DNA from: Nocardioides panacisoli
GTDB lineage: Bacteria > Actinomycetota > Actinomycetes > Propionibacteriales > Nocardioidaceae
Direction of reading: 5' to 3'
NCBI RefSeq assembly: GCF_019448235.1
Contig: NZ_CP080409.1
Location: 1,550,001-1,614,000, forward strand
DNA: 64,000 nt
Part shown: positions 1 through 10,614 of the stretch, in pieces
Numbering within the stretch: position 1 is the first letter of the stretch
Layout of the letters: each line of letters opens with the position of its first letter
The notes under the pieces: model-generated
Told to the model about the DNA's origin: nothing
The model's input: the letters and a program-made list of their open reading frames with translations, nothing else
Databases searched by the model: none
Program-made: the position numbers and the translations under genes

Positions 1-199
1 GCGCCTTGCCCAGCACGGTCTCGGCCGCGGTGTTGGCGTAGACGTCGGCGGTGTCGAAGGTCGTGATCCCCTCGTCGAGCGCCTGTCGGACGCAGGCGAT
101 GGCGCCGTCCTCGGCGACCTGCGAGCCGTGGGTGATCCAGTTGCCGTAGGCGAGCGCCGAGACCTTCATGCCGCTCGCGCCGAGGTTGCGGGTCTCCAT
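1..199 (-). CDS. Aldo/keto reductase, N-terminal fragment (runs off window)
   Basis: The first 66 residues of an NADPH-dependent aldo/keto reductase are visible; the rest lies beyond base 1. The protein opens with M-E-T-R-N-L-G and continues through the family signature F-D-T-A-D-V-Y-A, in which the Asp and Tyr belong to the catalytic Asp-Tyr-Lys-His set of this TIM-barrel family. The N-terminal pattern is closest to the YghZ/Kv-beta-like and GprP-type reductases, whose physiological substrates are usually unknown, so no substrate is assigned. The ATG is supported by a TAGGCT hexamer six bases upstream, which predicts a leaderless transcript. It is divergent from the GNAT gene at 267. Confidence 0.85.
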   Translation of the reverse strand, partial: METRNLGASGMKVSALAYGNWITHGSQVAEDGAIACVRQALDEGITTFDTADVYANTAAETVLGKA

Positions 200-205
200 A
201 TCCTC

Positions 206-211
206 AGCCTA
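206..211 (-). promoter_or_regulatory. -10 hexamer TAGGCT for the aldo/keto reductase
   Basis: On the minus strand TAGGCT ends six bases before the ATG at 199. This fits the actinobacterial TAnnnT -10 box and places the transcription start on or next to the start codon. Confidence 0.55.
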
Positions 212-266
212 GGCGCCGCGGCAAGGGGCCGCGGAGCGGCGGAGAGCGGACTGACAGGATGCCCCC

Positions 267-2175
<1,909 letters not shown>

Positions 2176-2180
<5 letters not shown>

Positions 2181-2225
2181 TCATCGTCCTCGGCCGAGCT
2201 CGCGAGGCCGTCGACGATGATCAGC
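2176..2225 (+). terminator. Inverted repeat spanning the methyltransferase stop codon
   Basis: A perfect 13-bp arm, GCTGATCATCGTC at 2176-2188, pairs with 2213-2225. Inside it, CGGCC pairs with GGCCG (2191-2195 with 2206-2210). The left arm includes the TGA stop. No T tract follows, which is usual for high-GC actinobacteria. Confidence 0.65.
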
Positions 2226-2264
2226 AAGCATGGTGGGCGCGTGTCGAGACCCGCCGCAACGCAG

Positions 2265-2299
2265 GTCGGCCCGCCCCGGGCGAACCGGGACGGGCCGAC
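2265..2299 (-). terminator. Terminator hairpin of the BCCT gene
   Basis: GTCGGCCCG at 2265-2273 pairs perfectly with CGGGCCGAC at 2291-2299. An inner CCCGG/CCGGG helix follows one mismatch, leaving a short loop. It lies 25 bases downstream of the BCCT stop codon on the minus strand. Confidence 0.7.
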
Positions 2300-2323
2300 T
2301 GCTGCATCAGGCGGATGCCGTGA

Positions 2324-3997
2324 CTAGGAGCTCGAGCTGGCCTCGATCTCCCGGGCCACGTCCTCGGCCAGCCAACGCCGCTCGCGGCGCTTGCGGTCGC
2401 GGTCCTCGGCGAGGAGGACCTTGGCCGTGGCGATGGCCATGAACACCATCACGATGCTGAAGGGCGCACCCAACAGGATCGCCATGGTCTGCAACGCCCC
2501 GAGTGGATCACCCCCGGCACTGCCGGCGGCGAGCAGCACGGCTGCGACCGCGCCCTCGAGGACGGCCCAGAACGCGCGGCTCCAGGCCGGCGGGTTCGGG
2601 TCGCCGCCCGAGGACAGCATGTCCACCACGAACGAACCCGAGTCCGAGCTCGTCACGAAGAAGACCACCACGAGGATCATGGCGATGCCGGCCGTGATCG
2701 CTGCCAGCGGCAGGTACTCCAGCATCCGGTACATCGCGGTGTCGCGGAACAGGGCGTAGTCCTCGTTGGCGAGCGCCTCGAGGTTGCCGTCGCCGAAGAT
2801 CTCCTCGCGCAGTGCGGTGCCGCCCATGACGGAGAACCAGAGGAAGTTCACCAGGGTGGGCACCACGAGCACGCCGACGATGAACTCACGCACCGTGCGG
2901 CCGCGGGAGATGCGGGCGATGAAGACGCCGACGAAGGGCGCCCAGCTGATCCACCAGCCCCAGTAGAACGTCGTCCAGCCGCTGAGGAAGGTCTCACCCT
3001 CCTCGCCCTGGAAGGGCATCACGTTGAACGACAGGGCGAAGAAGTCCTGGAAGTAGGACCCCAACTGGGTGACGTAGTCGCTGAGGATGAACACCGTCGG
3101 GCCGGCGATCATCACGAACGCGACCAGCAGCACCGCCATGACCATGTTGAGGTTGGACAGGAACTTGATGCCCTTGTCCACGCCGGTGACCACCGAGGTC
3201 ACGGCGATGGCGGTGATGACGATGATCAGGACGACCTTGAGCCACGTGCCCGGGTCGCTGACCCAGTCCAGGTAGCCCATGCCGGCGCTGACCTGGCTGA
3301 CACCCAGGCCGAGCGAGGTCGCGACACCGAAGAGCGTGCCGAGGACCGCGATGACGTCGACGACGTCACCCCAGAAGCCCTTGATGCGGTCGCCGAGCAG
3401 CGGCTCGAGTGCCCAGCGCAGCGACACCGGGTTGCCCCGGCGGTGCACGGAGTACGCCACGGCGAGACCCACGACCACGTAGATGGCCCACGCGTGCAGG
3501 CCCCAGTGGAGGAACGTGACGTTCATCGCCGTCTCGCCCTGCTCGGCGGCGTTCGCGCCGGGCAGGCCCGGCGGCGGGAACGCGTAGTGGCTCATCGGCT
3601 CGGCCACGCCCCAGAAGACGAGACCGATGCCCATGCCGGCCGCGAAGAGCATCGCGAACCAGGAGGGCAGGGAGAACTCGGGCTCCTCGCCGTCCTTGCC
3701 GAGGACGACGTTGCCCATGTGGGAGACCGCGATCCAGATGGAGAAGGCGAGGAAGCCGGTGACCGCGGCGACGTACCACCACGCCAGGTCGGTGACGACG
3801 AGATTGTTCGCCTTCCCGATCCAGTCCCCCATCTTCTCCGGGAACAGTGCCGTCGCGGCCACGAAGAGGATCAACAGGCTCGCGGAGGGGATGAAGACCC
3901 GCGGAGCCGTGATCGGCCCGATGGGTCGTCCACCGGATGCCGGTGATTCGTGGCTCTCGACAGCAGGCCCGGGGCCTGTTTCAGGCTGACCAGCCAT
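2324..3997 (-). CDS. BCCT-family betaine/choline-type transporter
   Basis: Secondary transporter of the betaine/carnitine/choline family in the cytoplasmic membrane, normally importing quaternary ammonium compatible solutes with Na+ or H+. The 557-residue product has about twelve hydrophobic segments. It carries the family hallmarks G-M-G-I-G-L-V-F-W-G-V-A-E-P in the first third and the aromatic W-G-W-W-I-S-W-A-P-F-V-G segment that lines the substrate site. The charged C-terminal tail (R-D-R-K-R-R-E-R-R) resembles the osmosensing tails of BetP-like carriers. Start at 3997 is chosen for its upstream GGAAAGG; an in-frame extension to 4087 lacks signals. A palindrome at 4030-4047 sits over the likely promoter. 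Together with the betaine synthase at 37237 it suggests osmoprotection. Confidence 0.93.
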   Translation of the reverse strand: MAGQPETGPGPAVESHESPASGGRPIGPITAPRVFIPSASLLILFVAATALFPEKMGDWIGKANNLVVTDLAWWYVAAVTGFLAFSIWIAVSHMGNVVLGKDGEEPEFSLPSWFAMLFAAGMGIGLVFWGVAEPMSHYAFPPPGLPGANAAEQGETAMNVTFLHWGLHAWAIYVVVGLAVAYSVHRRGNPVSLRWALEPLLGDRIKGFWGDVVDVIAVLGTLFGVATSLGLGVSQVSAGMGYLDWVSDPGTWLKVVLIIVITAIAVTSVVTGVDKGIKFLSNLNMVMAVLLVAFVMIAGPTVFILSDYVTQLGSYFQDFFALSFNVMPFQGEEGETFLSGWTTFYWGWWISWAPFVGVFIARISRGRTVREFIVGVLVVPTLVNFLWFSVMGGTALREEIFGDGNLEALANEDYALFRDTAMYRMLEYLPLAAITAGIAMILVVVFFVTSSDSGSFVVDMLSSGGDPNPPAWSRAFWAVLEGAVAAVLLAAGSAGGDPLGALQTMAILLGAPFSIVMVFMAIATAKVLLAEDRDRKRRERRWLAEDVAREIEASSSS

Positions 3998-4029
3998 GTC
4001 ATTGACCTTTCCGTCGTGAGCAGACAACT

Positions 4030-4047
4030 TTCCACGATACCGTGGAA
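4030..4047. promoter_or_regulatory. Palindromic operator candidate upstream of the BCCT gene
   Basis: TTCCACG and CGTGGAA form perfect 7-bp arms around a 4-base spacer, 33 bases upstream of the BCCT start. Read on the minus strand the spacer contributes TATCGT, a plausible -10 box, so a bound repressor would block the promoter. Confidence 0.5.
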
Positions 4048-4099
4048 CTTCTCGCGTCGCATTCGTCCCAGAAGTCACACCGGGCACGTGCCCGGGCGT

Positions 4100-5461
4100 T
4101 CAGGCCCCGTCGGGCCCCACCACGGCGAGCACTTCTGGGCCCTCGAAGACGTGCGCTGCGACGCGACGTACGTCCTCGCCCGAGACTGCGTTGACGCGCT
4201 CGGTGATCTCGTCGATCCCCAGCACCTCACCGTGGTTGAGCTCGGCCCGACCGATTCGCATCATCCGCGACCCGGGGTCCTCCAGTCCGAGCACCAGGCC
4301 ACCGATCAACTGGCTCTTGCCTCGAGCCAGCTCCGCGCCGGTGATGCCCTCGGAGGCAACCTTGCCGAGCTCCTCCCTCACCGTAACAAGGGTCTCCTCC
4401 ACCCGCTCGGGCAGGCACCCGACGGCCACGCCCGCGAGGCCGGAGTCGGCGTAGTGCCCGAGGAAGGAGTAGACGCCGTACGCGAGCCCCCGGCGCTCGC
4501 GGACCTCCTGGAACAGCCGGCTCGACGTGCCGCCGCCCAGCGCGGTGCCGAGCACCCCCAGGGCGAAGCGACGCTCGTCGTAGCGGTCCAGGCCCTCGTG
4601 GGCCAGCACCACGCTGACCTGCTCCAGCGGCCGGCTCACGCGACGCTCCCCCGGCGTCACCGGGAGGGCCGGCCGCGACGGGCGCGGTGCGCGGGGCGGG
4701 CGCGTGCCGAGGAGGAAGTCGTTGCCGGCGAACGCGGCCTCGACCTGCGCGACCACGCTCGCGTGGTCGACCGCGCCCGCAGCCGCGATGACCATGGACT
4801 CGGGGCGGTAGTGGTCGCGATGGAAGCGCCGGATGGTGTCGGGCTCCATGGCCCGGATAGACCCGACCGTGCCGGCGATGGGACGACCCAGCGAGGTGCC
4901 GGCGCCCCAGGCGGCCTCGGCCATCAGGTTGTGGGCGACGTCCTCGGGGTCGTCTGCGTGCATGGCGATCTCGTCGAGGATCACTTCCCGCTCGGCGTCG
5001 ACGTCCTCGCTGGTCAGCAGCGGGTCGGTGACCATGTCGCCGAACGCGTCGATCGCCATCGGCAGGTCGTCGGCGAGCACGATCGCGTGGAAGCAGGTGT
5101 ACTCCTTGGCGGTGAAGGCGTTGAACTCACCGCCGACGGCGTCGAAGGCGATCGAGATGTCCAGCGCCGTACGCCGGCCGGTCCCCTTGAAGAGCAAGTG
5201 CTCGAGGAAGTGAGAAGCCCCGTGGGTCTCGTCGGACTCGTCGCGCGAGCCGACGTCGACCAGGACGCCCAGGGCCGCCGAGCGGGCCCCCGCCATCTCC
5301 TCGGTGACGATGCGCAGCCCACAGGGCAGCTGGGTGTGCTGCACCCGGGAGGTGGTGAGGCCGTCGGCGTCGCGCACGTCCTCCAGGGTGCGCGTGGTGG
5401 CCCGGTCGACCGACCGGGCCACCTCCGCGTCAGGGGAGGTCGTGCGACCTCCGCGTGTCAC
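4100..5461 (-). CDS. M16 family zinc metallopeptidase (insulinase/MPP-like)
   Basis: A 453-residue pitrilysin/insulinase-superfamily protein. The inverted zinc motif H-F-L-E-H occupies residues 84-88, in which both His bind zinc and Glu is the catalytic base. The distal ligand Glu lies in the E-R-E-V-I-L-D-E-I helix about 75 residues later. The second half is the inactive structural M16 repeat with the R-x-x-x-Y-G-V-Y signature (R-R-G-L-A-Y-G-V-Y). Genes of this kind follow pnp in many bacteria. Here its GTG overlaps the pnp stop in the tetramer GTGA, so translation is probably coupled. Cleavage of small peptides in the cytosol is the family expectation; the substrate is unknown. Confidence 0.92.
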   Translation of the reverse strand: MTRGGRTTSPDAEVARSVDRATTRTLEDVRDADGLTTSRVQHTQLPCGLRIVTEEMAGARSAALGVLVDVGSRDESDETHGASHFLEHLLFKGTGRRTALDISIAFDAVGGEFNAFTAKEYTCFHAIVLADDLPMAIDAFGDMVTDPLLTSEDVDAEREVILDEIAMHADDPEDVAHNLMAEAAWGAGTSLGRPIAGTVGSIRAMEPDTIRRFHRDHYRPESMVIAAAGAVDHASVVAQVEAAFAGNDFLLGTRPPRAPRPSRPALPVTPGERRVSRPLEQVSVVLAHEGLDRYDERRFALGVLGTALGGGTSSRLFQEVRERRGLAYGVYSFLGHYADSGLAGVAVGCLPERVEETLVTVREELGKVASEGITGAELARGKSQLIGGLVLGLEDPGSRMMRIGRAELNHGEVLGIDEITERVNAVSGEDVRRVAAHVFEGPEVLAVVGPDGA

Positions 5462-7674
5462 GCGTCCTCGGCGTCGCTCTCCGCGGCGTCGTCACCCTCG
5501 ACGACGGGGACGAGCGAGAGCTTGCCGCGGTCGTCGATCTCGGCGATCTCGACCTGCAGCTTCTGGCCCACCGAGACGACGTCCTCGACCGCCTCGACGC
5601 GCTTGCCGTCGTTGAGGCCGCGGAGCTTGCTGATGTGCAGCAGCCCGTCCTTGCCCGGCAGCAGCGAGACGAAGGCACCGAAGTTGGTGCACTTCACCAC
5701 GGTGCCGAGGTAGCGCTCGCCGACCTCGGGCATCGTCGGGTTCGCGATCGAGTTGACCGCGGCCCGCGCGGCCTCGGCCGCGTCGCCGGTGGTGGCGCCG
5801 ATGTAGACGGTGCCGTCGTCCTCGATGGACAGGTTGGCGCCGGTGTCCTCCTGGATCTGGTTGATCACCTTGCCCTTGGGGCCGATGACCTCACCGATCT
5901 TGTCCACGGGGACCTTGACGGTGATGATGCGCGGCGCGTGGACCGACATCTCGCCGGGCTCGTCGATCGCCTCGTGCATCACGTCCAGGATCGCCATCCG
6001 GGCGTCACGCGCCTGGGTCAGCGCGCCAGCGAGCACGTCGGCGGGGATGCCGTCGAGCTTGGTGTCGAGCTGGAGCGCCGTGACGAACTCGCGGGTGCCG
6101 GCCACCTTGAAGTCCATGTCGCCCATCGCGTCCTCGGCGCCGAGGATGTCGGTGATGGCGAGGTACTTCTGGTCGCCGTCGACCTCACCGGAGATGAGGC
6201 CCATCGCGATGCCCGCGACCGGCGCCTTCAGCGGCACACCGGCCTGCAGCATCGCCAGCGTGGAGGCGCACACCGACCCCATCGAGGTGGAGCCGTTGGA
6301 GCCCATGGCCTCCGAGACCTGGCGGATCGCGTAGGGGAACTCCTCGCGAGAGGGCAGCACCGGCAGCAGCGCACGGCGCGCCAGGGCGCCGTGGCCGACC
6401 TCGCGGCGCTTGGGCGAGCCGACGCGACCGGTCTCACCGGTCGAGTACGGCGGGAAGACGTAGTCGTGCATGTAGCGACGGCTGGTCTCCGGCGATAGCG
6501 TGTCCAGCTTCTGCTCCAGGTCGAGCATGTTGAGCGTGGTGATGCCCAGGATCTGGGTCTCGCCGCGCTCGAACAGCGCCGAGCCGTGGACCCGCGGGAC
6601 CACGCCGACCTCGGCGTGCAGCGGCCGGATGTCCTTGGGGCCGCGGCCGTCCATGCGGATGTGCTCGCGCAGCACGCGCTCGCGCATCAGCTCCTTGGTC
6701 ACGGTGCGGAACGCCGCGCCGAGCTCCTTCTCGCGGCCCTCGAACTGCTCGCCGAGTGCCTCGAGGAGACCGTCCTTGATCTCGTCGAGCTTGGTGTCGC
6801 GCTCCTGCTTGCCGGCGATGGTCAGCGCCTCGGCGGTCTGGTCCTTCACCCGCGCCACGACGGCGTCGTAGGCGTCGTCCTCGTAGTCGAGGAAGACCGG
6901 GAAGTCCGCGACCGGCTTGGCGGCCTGCTTGGCCAGCTCGGCCTGGGCGTCGCACAGCTGCTTGATGAACGGCTTGGCCGCCTCGAGCCCGCTGGCCACG
7001 ACGTCCTCGGTCGGCGCCTGCGCGCCGGACTGGACCAGGTCGAAGGTGTTCTCGGTGGCCTCGGCCTCGACCATCATGATCGCGACGTCACCGGAGTCGG
7101 TGACCCGACCGGCGACGACCATGTCGAACACGGCGTCGTCGAGCTGGCTGTGGCTGGGGAAGGCGACCCACTGGCCGTCGATCAGCGCGACCCGGACGCC
7201 GCCGACCGGGCCGGAGAACGGCAGGCCGGAGAGCTGGGTGGAGATCGAGGCCGCGTTGATGGCGAGCACGTCGTACGGCGTGTCCGGGTTGAGCGCCAGG
7301 ACGGTCAGCACGACTTGGACCTCGTTGCGCAGGCCCTTCTTGAAGGTCGGGCGCAGCGGGCGGTCGGTCAGGCGGCAGGTGAGGATGGCCTCCTCGCCGG
7401 GCCGGCCCTCACGGCGGAAGAACGAGCCGGGGATGCGACCCGCGGCGTACATCCGCTCCTCCACGTCGATGGTGAGCGGGAAGAAGTCGAAGTGGTCCTT
7501 GGGGTGCTTGCCGGCGGTGGTCGCCGAGAGCAGCATGGTGTCGTCGTCGAGGTAGGCCGTGACCGAGCCGGCGGCCTGCCGGGCGAGCAGCCCGGTCTCG
7601 AACTTGACGGTGCGGGTGCCGAACTTGCCGTTGTCCAGAACGGTCTCGACGGCGGAGATGACTGGTTCCGTCAC
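5458..7674 (-). CDS. pnp: Polyribonucleotide nucleotidyltransferase (PNPase)
   Basis: Phosphorolytic 3'-5' exoribonuclease and RNA tailing enzyme. The 738-residue product has the two RNase PH-like domains (about residues 10-230 and 325-560), separated by an all-alpha linker, then a KH domain ([12 protein letters not shown]) and a C-terminal S1 domain ([15 protein letters not shown]). Length and order are those of actinobacterial PNPases. GTG at 7674 is chosen for a GAAGGAAG ribosome site about six bases upstream; longer in-frame starts lack support. It follows rpsO with a strong hairpin in between, an arrangement that in other bacteria takes part in PNPase autocontrol. The M16 peptidase is coupled downstream. 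Confidence 0.97.
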   Translation of the reverse strand: MTEPVISAVETVLDNGKFGTRTVKFETGLLARQAAGSVTAYLDDDTMLLSATTAGKHPKDHFDFFPLTIDVEERMYAAGRIPGSFFRREGRPGEEAILTCRLTDRPLRPTFKKGLRNEVQVVLTVLALNPDTPYDVLAINAASISTQLSGLPFSGPVGGVRVALIDGQWVAFPSHSQLDDAVFDMVVAGRVTDSGDVAIMMVEAEATENTFDLVQSGAQAPTEDVVASGLEAAKPFIKQLCDAQAELAKQAAKPVADFPVFLDYEDDAYDAVVARVKDQTAEALTIAGKQERDTKLDEIKDGLLEALGEQFEGREKELGAAFRTVTKELMRERVLREHIRMDGRGPKDIRPLHAEVGVVPRVHGSALFERGETQILGITTLNMLDLEQKLDTLSPETSRRYMHDYVFPPYSTGETGRVGSPKRREVGHGALARRALLPVLPSREEFPYAIRQVSEAMGSNGSTSMGSVCASTLAMLQAGVPLKAPVAGIAMGLISGEVDGDQKYLAITDILGAEDAMGDMDFKVAGTREFVTALQLDTKLDGIPADVLAGALTQARDARMAILDVMHEAIDEPGEMSVHAPRIITVKVPVDKIGEVIGPKGKVINQIQEDTGANLSIEDDGTVYIGATTGDAAEAARAAVNSIANPTMPEVGERYLGTVVKCTNFGAFVSLLPGKDGLLHISKLRGLNDGKRVEAVEDVVSVGQKLQVEIAEIDDRGKLSLVPVVEGDDAAESDAEDA

Positions 7675-7866
7675 GTAATGCTTCCTTCTCGTCGCGGTGC
7701 GACCCGCTGACCGCGTGCCGACCCCAGGGGGTGGTGGCCGGTCTTCGATCGAGACCCGCAGCTCCCGCCCGGAACACCGGGCCCCTGGGACCTGCAGATC
7801 ACTACCGAGGACCAACCGTCACGGCCGCGCGGATCGCGCCAGTGTGATGGTGTTTCTTCAATTGTG

Positions 7867-7872
7867 CGTCAA
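7867..7872 (-). promoter_or_regulatory. Possible -35 box (TTGACG) of an internal pnp promoter
   Basis: TTGACG reads on the minus strand between rpsO and pnp. No convincing TAnnnT -10 follows at 16-19 bases, so this is only a candidate for a pnp-specific promoter with a leader of about 160 bases. Confidence 0.25.
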
Positions 7873-7891
7873 GCGACGCTGGCCGCAATGT

Positions 7892-7929
7892 ATCGAAGGG
7901 ACCCACCCGGGCGGGTAGGTCCCTTCGAT
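7892..7929 (-). terminator. rpsO-pnp intergenic hairpin
   Basis: ATCGAAGGGACC at 7892-7903 pairs with 7918-7929, and after one mismatch ACCC pairs with GGGT, leaving a 4-base loop. It begins five bases past the rpsO stop. No T tract follows, so it may attenuate, protect the rpsO 3' end, or serve as a ribonuclease target for the pnp message. Confidence 0.75.
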
Positions 7930-7933
7930 CTGG

Positions 7934-8209
7934 TCAGCGGCGAAGGCCGAGCTTCTCGACGAGCGCGCGGTAGCGCTCGATGTCGGACTTCTTCAAGTAG
8001 TTCAGCAGGCGCCGGCGCTGGCCGACCAGGAGCAGCAGCCCCCGGCGACCGTGGTGGTCCTGCTTGTGACCCTTGAGGTGCTCGGTCAGGTGGCTGATGC
8101 GGTGCGTCAGCAGTGCGACCTGCACCTCGGGCGAACCGGTGTCACCCTCGGTCGTGGCGTACTCGGCCATGATCTTCGCCTTGGTCTCGGCGTCGGTTCC
8201 TACTGCCAT
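7934..8209 (-). CDS. rpsO: 30S ribosomal protein S15
   Basis: Primary 16S rRNA-binding protein of the small-subunit platform. The 91-residue product is full length and shows the family signature core: [15 protein letters not shown], then L-x-x-H-x-K-x-H-K-x-D-x-H-x-R-R, and [12 protein letters not shown] at 8209 has GAGAGG upstream and matches the usual N-terminus; the in-frame upstream extension is not conserved-looking. Its promoter probably uses the TAGGCT at 8336-8341, giving a leader of about 120 bases. Confidence 0.98.
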   Translation of the reverse strand: MAVGTDAETKAKIMAEYATTEGDTGSPEVQVALLTHRISHLTEHLKGHKQDHHGRRGLLLLVGQRRRLLNYLKKSDIERYRALVEKLGLRR

Positions 8210-8335
8210 GGGGCAACCTCTCGGTTCACTCGTTGCGCGGCGCGCCCGGGCCTGTTCACCGGGGCACTCTGTCTCCGCGGCCGATCTGACGGCGGTGCCG
8301 CCCGGCACGACGCGTCACGTCCGGGCAACCGGGAC

Positions 8336-8341
8336 AGCCTA
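8336..8341 (-). promoter_or_regulatory. -10 hexamer TAGGCT, rpsO promoter
   Basis: TAGGCT on the minus strand, about 127 bases before the rpsO start codon. It is the only good TAnnnT box in the 209-base gap and would drive rpsO and, by read-through, pnp. Confidence 0.45.
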
Positions 8342-8405
8342 GCCCGCCGGCGGCCCGCCGGCCCAATCGTGAGGGCGCGCACAGACAGCGTGTGGGCTGC
8401 CCCCG

Positions 8406-8411
8406 TAGCGT
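8406..8411 (+). promoter_or_regulatory. -10 hexamer TAGCGT for the membrane ligase-like gene
   Basis: TAGCGT is followed after seven bases by GTG at 8419, predicting a leaderless message and favouring that start over the GTG at 8392. Confidence 0.5.
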
Positions 8412-8418
8412 CGCCGCC

Positions 8419-9756
8419 GTGCGACGACCAACGGCCACCGCGGCACTCCTGGCACTGCTGGTCGCCCCGGTCCTCGCGACCATGGGCATCGGCACCCAGT
8501 ACACCAACCTGCTCGGCACCGTGCTGGTGTGGGTCTTCGTCGCACTCATGGCACCCGAGGTCGCGGCCGTCGTACGCCGCCACCGCCGGTCGCTGCTCCC
8601 CCGCGCCATGGCGCTCAGTGCAGTCGTGTGCCTGGCCGGGTGGACGCTGACCGGCCAGCCCTGGGTCACCGAGTCGCGGTTCTGGCTCTACGCCGGCGTG
8701 CTGGCACTGGTGCCGGCCTTCGCGGGCTGGCTGTCGTGGCACCGACGGCCCGGGCTCCGGCTGCTGGTCGCGGCCAAGGTGCTCCTCACCCTGCTGGCCG
8801 TGGCCCTGGTCGCCGGGACCCTGCTGCAGGACGCGCGGCCGGACTCGCTGCCGATCTACCGCAACGTGCGCCACCTCAACTACGACGTCGCGCTCCTGCT
8901 GGTCGTGGTCGCGCACCTGGTCCAGGTCGCCCGCACCCGCGCCGCCGTCCTCGGCCTGATGGGGCTCCTGGGCGTCCTGTCCTGGTTCGCCGTCTGGTCC
9001 GGCGGTCGCGCCCAGCTGATCGCCCTGGCGGTGGTGGTCGTGGTGCTCGTGACCGGTGGCGCCGTGCGGTGGGCCCGCCCCCGGACGTGGCTGGTCCCGG
9101 CGGCCCTGGGCCTCGGCGCCGTCGCGGTGACCGCGCTGGGCGGCTCGCCGCTGCTGCGGCAGCAGGTGGCACGCACCGCCGACGGCGACCTCGAGGCCGT
9201 CTCCTCGGGGCGGCTGCGGCTGTGGCAGGAGAGTCTCGCGCAGCTCGACAGCCCGGGTGCCTGGCTGTTCGGCCTCGGCCCCGACGCCTTCGACCGGCTC
9301 CGGCTCGGACCGCCGAGCGTGCTCGGCGCCGACCAGCGCATCGTGCAGCCGCACAACGCGACCGTGCAGTGGCTGCTGGAGTTCGGCGTGCTCGGCACCG
9401 TCCTCGTCGTGGGCCTGTGCGCCTGGCTGCTGGTGCGCGCCCTGCGCACCGCCGGCGCCAGCGATCTCGCGCCGGAACGGCGTACCGCGGCGGCCATGTT
9501 CCTCGGCCTGTTCGCCTACGCCCAGCTCGACGGACTCTTCTACCACGTGGTGCCGTTCACGCTGGCGGCACTGCTGGCCGCCCTCGTGCTCTTCGACCTC
9601 CGCCTCGCGCCGGACCCGCCGGCCACGGCTCAGGACAGCAGCTCGCGGGCCGTCTCGACGTCGCCGGCCATCGCCTCGACCAACTCCGCCACGCCGTCGA
9701 AGCGCACCATGCCGCGGATCCGCTCCACGAAGGAGACCACCACCTCGACGCCGTAG
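8419..9756 (+). CDS. O-antigen ligase/Wzy-like polytopic membrane protein
   Basis: A 445-residue membrane protein with about ten predicted helices and a large outer loop before the last ones. The loop contains G-R-L-R-L-W-Q-E-S-L, then F-G-L-G-P-D-A-F, and Q-P-H-N-A-T-V-Q-W-L-L-E-F-G-V-L-G-T. This is the arrangement of the O-antigen ligase/WaaL and polymerase superfamily, in which the H-N pair marks the active loop. It probably links or polymerises a surface polysaccharide; substrate unknown. GTG at 8419 follows TAGCGT by seven bases. The last 42 codons lie antisense to the end of ribF and are low complexity (S/T/P-rich), so the natural end may be near 9640 and the present end a long overlap or frameshift. 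It interrupts the ribF-rpsO order in the opposite direction. Confidence 0.8.
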   Translation: MRRPTATAALLALLVAPVLATMGIGTQYTNLLGTVLVWVFVALMAPEVAAVVRRHRRSLLPRAMALSAVVCLAGWTLTGQPWVTESRFWLYAGVLALVPAFAGWLSWHRRPGLRLLVAAKVLLTLLAVALVAGTLLQDARPDSLPIYRNVRHLNYDVALLLVVVAHLVQVARTRAAVLGLMGLLGVLSWFAVWSGGRAQLIALAVVVVVLVTGGAVRWARPRTWLVPAALGLGAVAVTALGGSPLLRQQVARTADGDLEAVSSGRLRLWQESLAQLDSPGAWLFGLGPDAFDRLRLGPPSVLGADQRIVQPHNATVQWLLEFGVLGTVLVVGLCAWLLVRALRTAGASDLAPERRTAAAMFLGLFAYAQLDGLFYHVVPFTLAALLAALVLFDLRLAPDPPATAQDSSSRAVSTSPAIASTNSATPSKRTMPRIRSTKETTTSTP

Positions 9757-10574
9757 AGGTCGAGGTCGTCGCGGTCCAGGACGTAGGCCTCGACGCTGCG
9801 GGCCCGCTCGCCGGCGAAGGTGGGATTGGTGCCCACGCTGATCGCGGCGGGCAGCTCCTCCCCGCCGTCCGCGCGGCGCAACCAGCCGGCGTACACGCCG
9901 TCGGCGGGGACCGCGACGCCCGGCGACACCGGGACGTTGGCGGTGGGGTAGCCCAGGTCGCGGCCGCGCTGGTCGCCACGGACGACCACGCCGGTGACCG
10001 CGAACGGGCGCCCGAGCGCCTCGGCGGCGCCGGAGACGTCGCCCTCGGCGAGGCAGGTCCGGACGTAGGTCGAGGACCACACCTGCGGCCCGCCGTCGAG
10101 CGCGACGGCGTCGACGGCGAAGTCGTGTTCCTCGCCCGCCTCCGCCAGCGTGGCGGCGTCACCGGCGGCACGATGACCGAAGCGGAAGTTGGCGCCGACG
10201 ACGACCGCGCGCGCGTGCAGCGCGCCGACGAGGATCCGCTCGATGAACTCCTGCGGCGACCACGCGGCGATCTCGCGCGAGAACGGGATGACGAGCACGT
10301 CGTCGACCCCGGCCCCGGCCAGGAGCCGCGCACGCTCGGTGATCGTGGTCAGCATCGACGGCGCGTGGTCGGGACGCAGCACCGCGATCGGGTGCGGGTC
10401 GAAGGTCACCGCGACGACGGTGTCCACGCCGACCCGGTGCGCCGCCTCGCGAGCGCGCCCGACGACGTGCCGGTGGCCACGGTGGAGGCCGTCGAAATTG
10501 CCGATGGTGACCACGGTGCGGCCGAGGTCCGCGGGCACCTCGGCCAGATCGCGCCAGACTCGCACGTCGGTCAC
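9630..10574 (-). CDS. ribF: Bifunctional riboflavin kinase/FAD synthetase
   Basis: Makes FMN from riboflavin and then FAD. The 314-residue product has an N-terminal nucleotidyltransferase domain with G-N-F-D-G-L-H-R-G-H near residues 26-35 (the H-x-x-H-like adenylylation site) and a C-terminal flavokinase domain with R-G-x-x-L-G-Y-P-T-A-N, whose P-T-A-N loop binds substrate and Mg2+. Both activities look intact. GTG at 10574 is preferred (GGGAGA just upstream, family length); GTG at 10565 is the alternative. It follows truB in the usual actinobacterial order. Its last 127 bases overlap the convergent membrane-protein gene. Confidence 0.95.
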   Translation of the reverse strand: MTDVRVWRDLAEVPADLGRTVVTIGNFDGLHRGHRHVVGRAREAAHRVGVDTVVAVTFDPHPIAVLRPDHAPSMLTTITERARLLAGAGVDDVLVIPFSREIAAWSPQEFIERILVGALHARAVVVGANFRFGHRAAGDAATLAEAGEEHDFAVDAVALDGGPQVWSSTYVRTCLAEGDVSGAAEALGRPFAVTGVVVRGDQRGRDLGYPTANVPVSPGVAVPADGVYAGWLRRADGGEELPAAISVGTNPTFAGERARSVEAYVLDRDDLDLYGVEVVVSFVERIRGMVRFDGVAELVEAMAGDVETARELLS

Positions 10575-10614
10575 TCTCCCACACTCCGGTCCGGCACCCG
10601 CACGGGGCGAGCGC

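Noticed and set aside
6586..7710. A 374-codon plus-strand open frame opposite pnp
   Set aside because: Antisense shadow of a certain gene; the translation is a string of L, G, V, D, H and R without structure.
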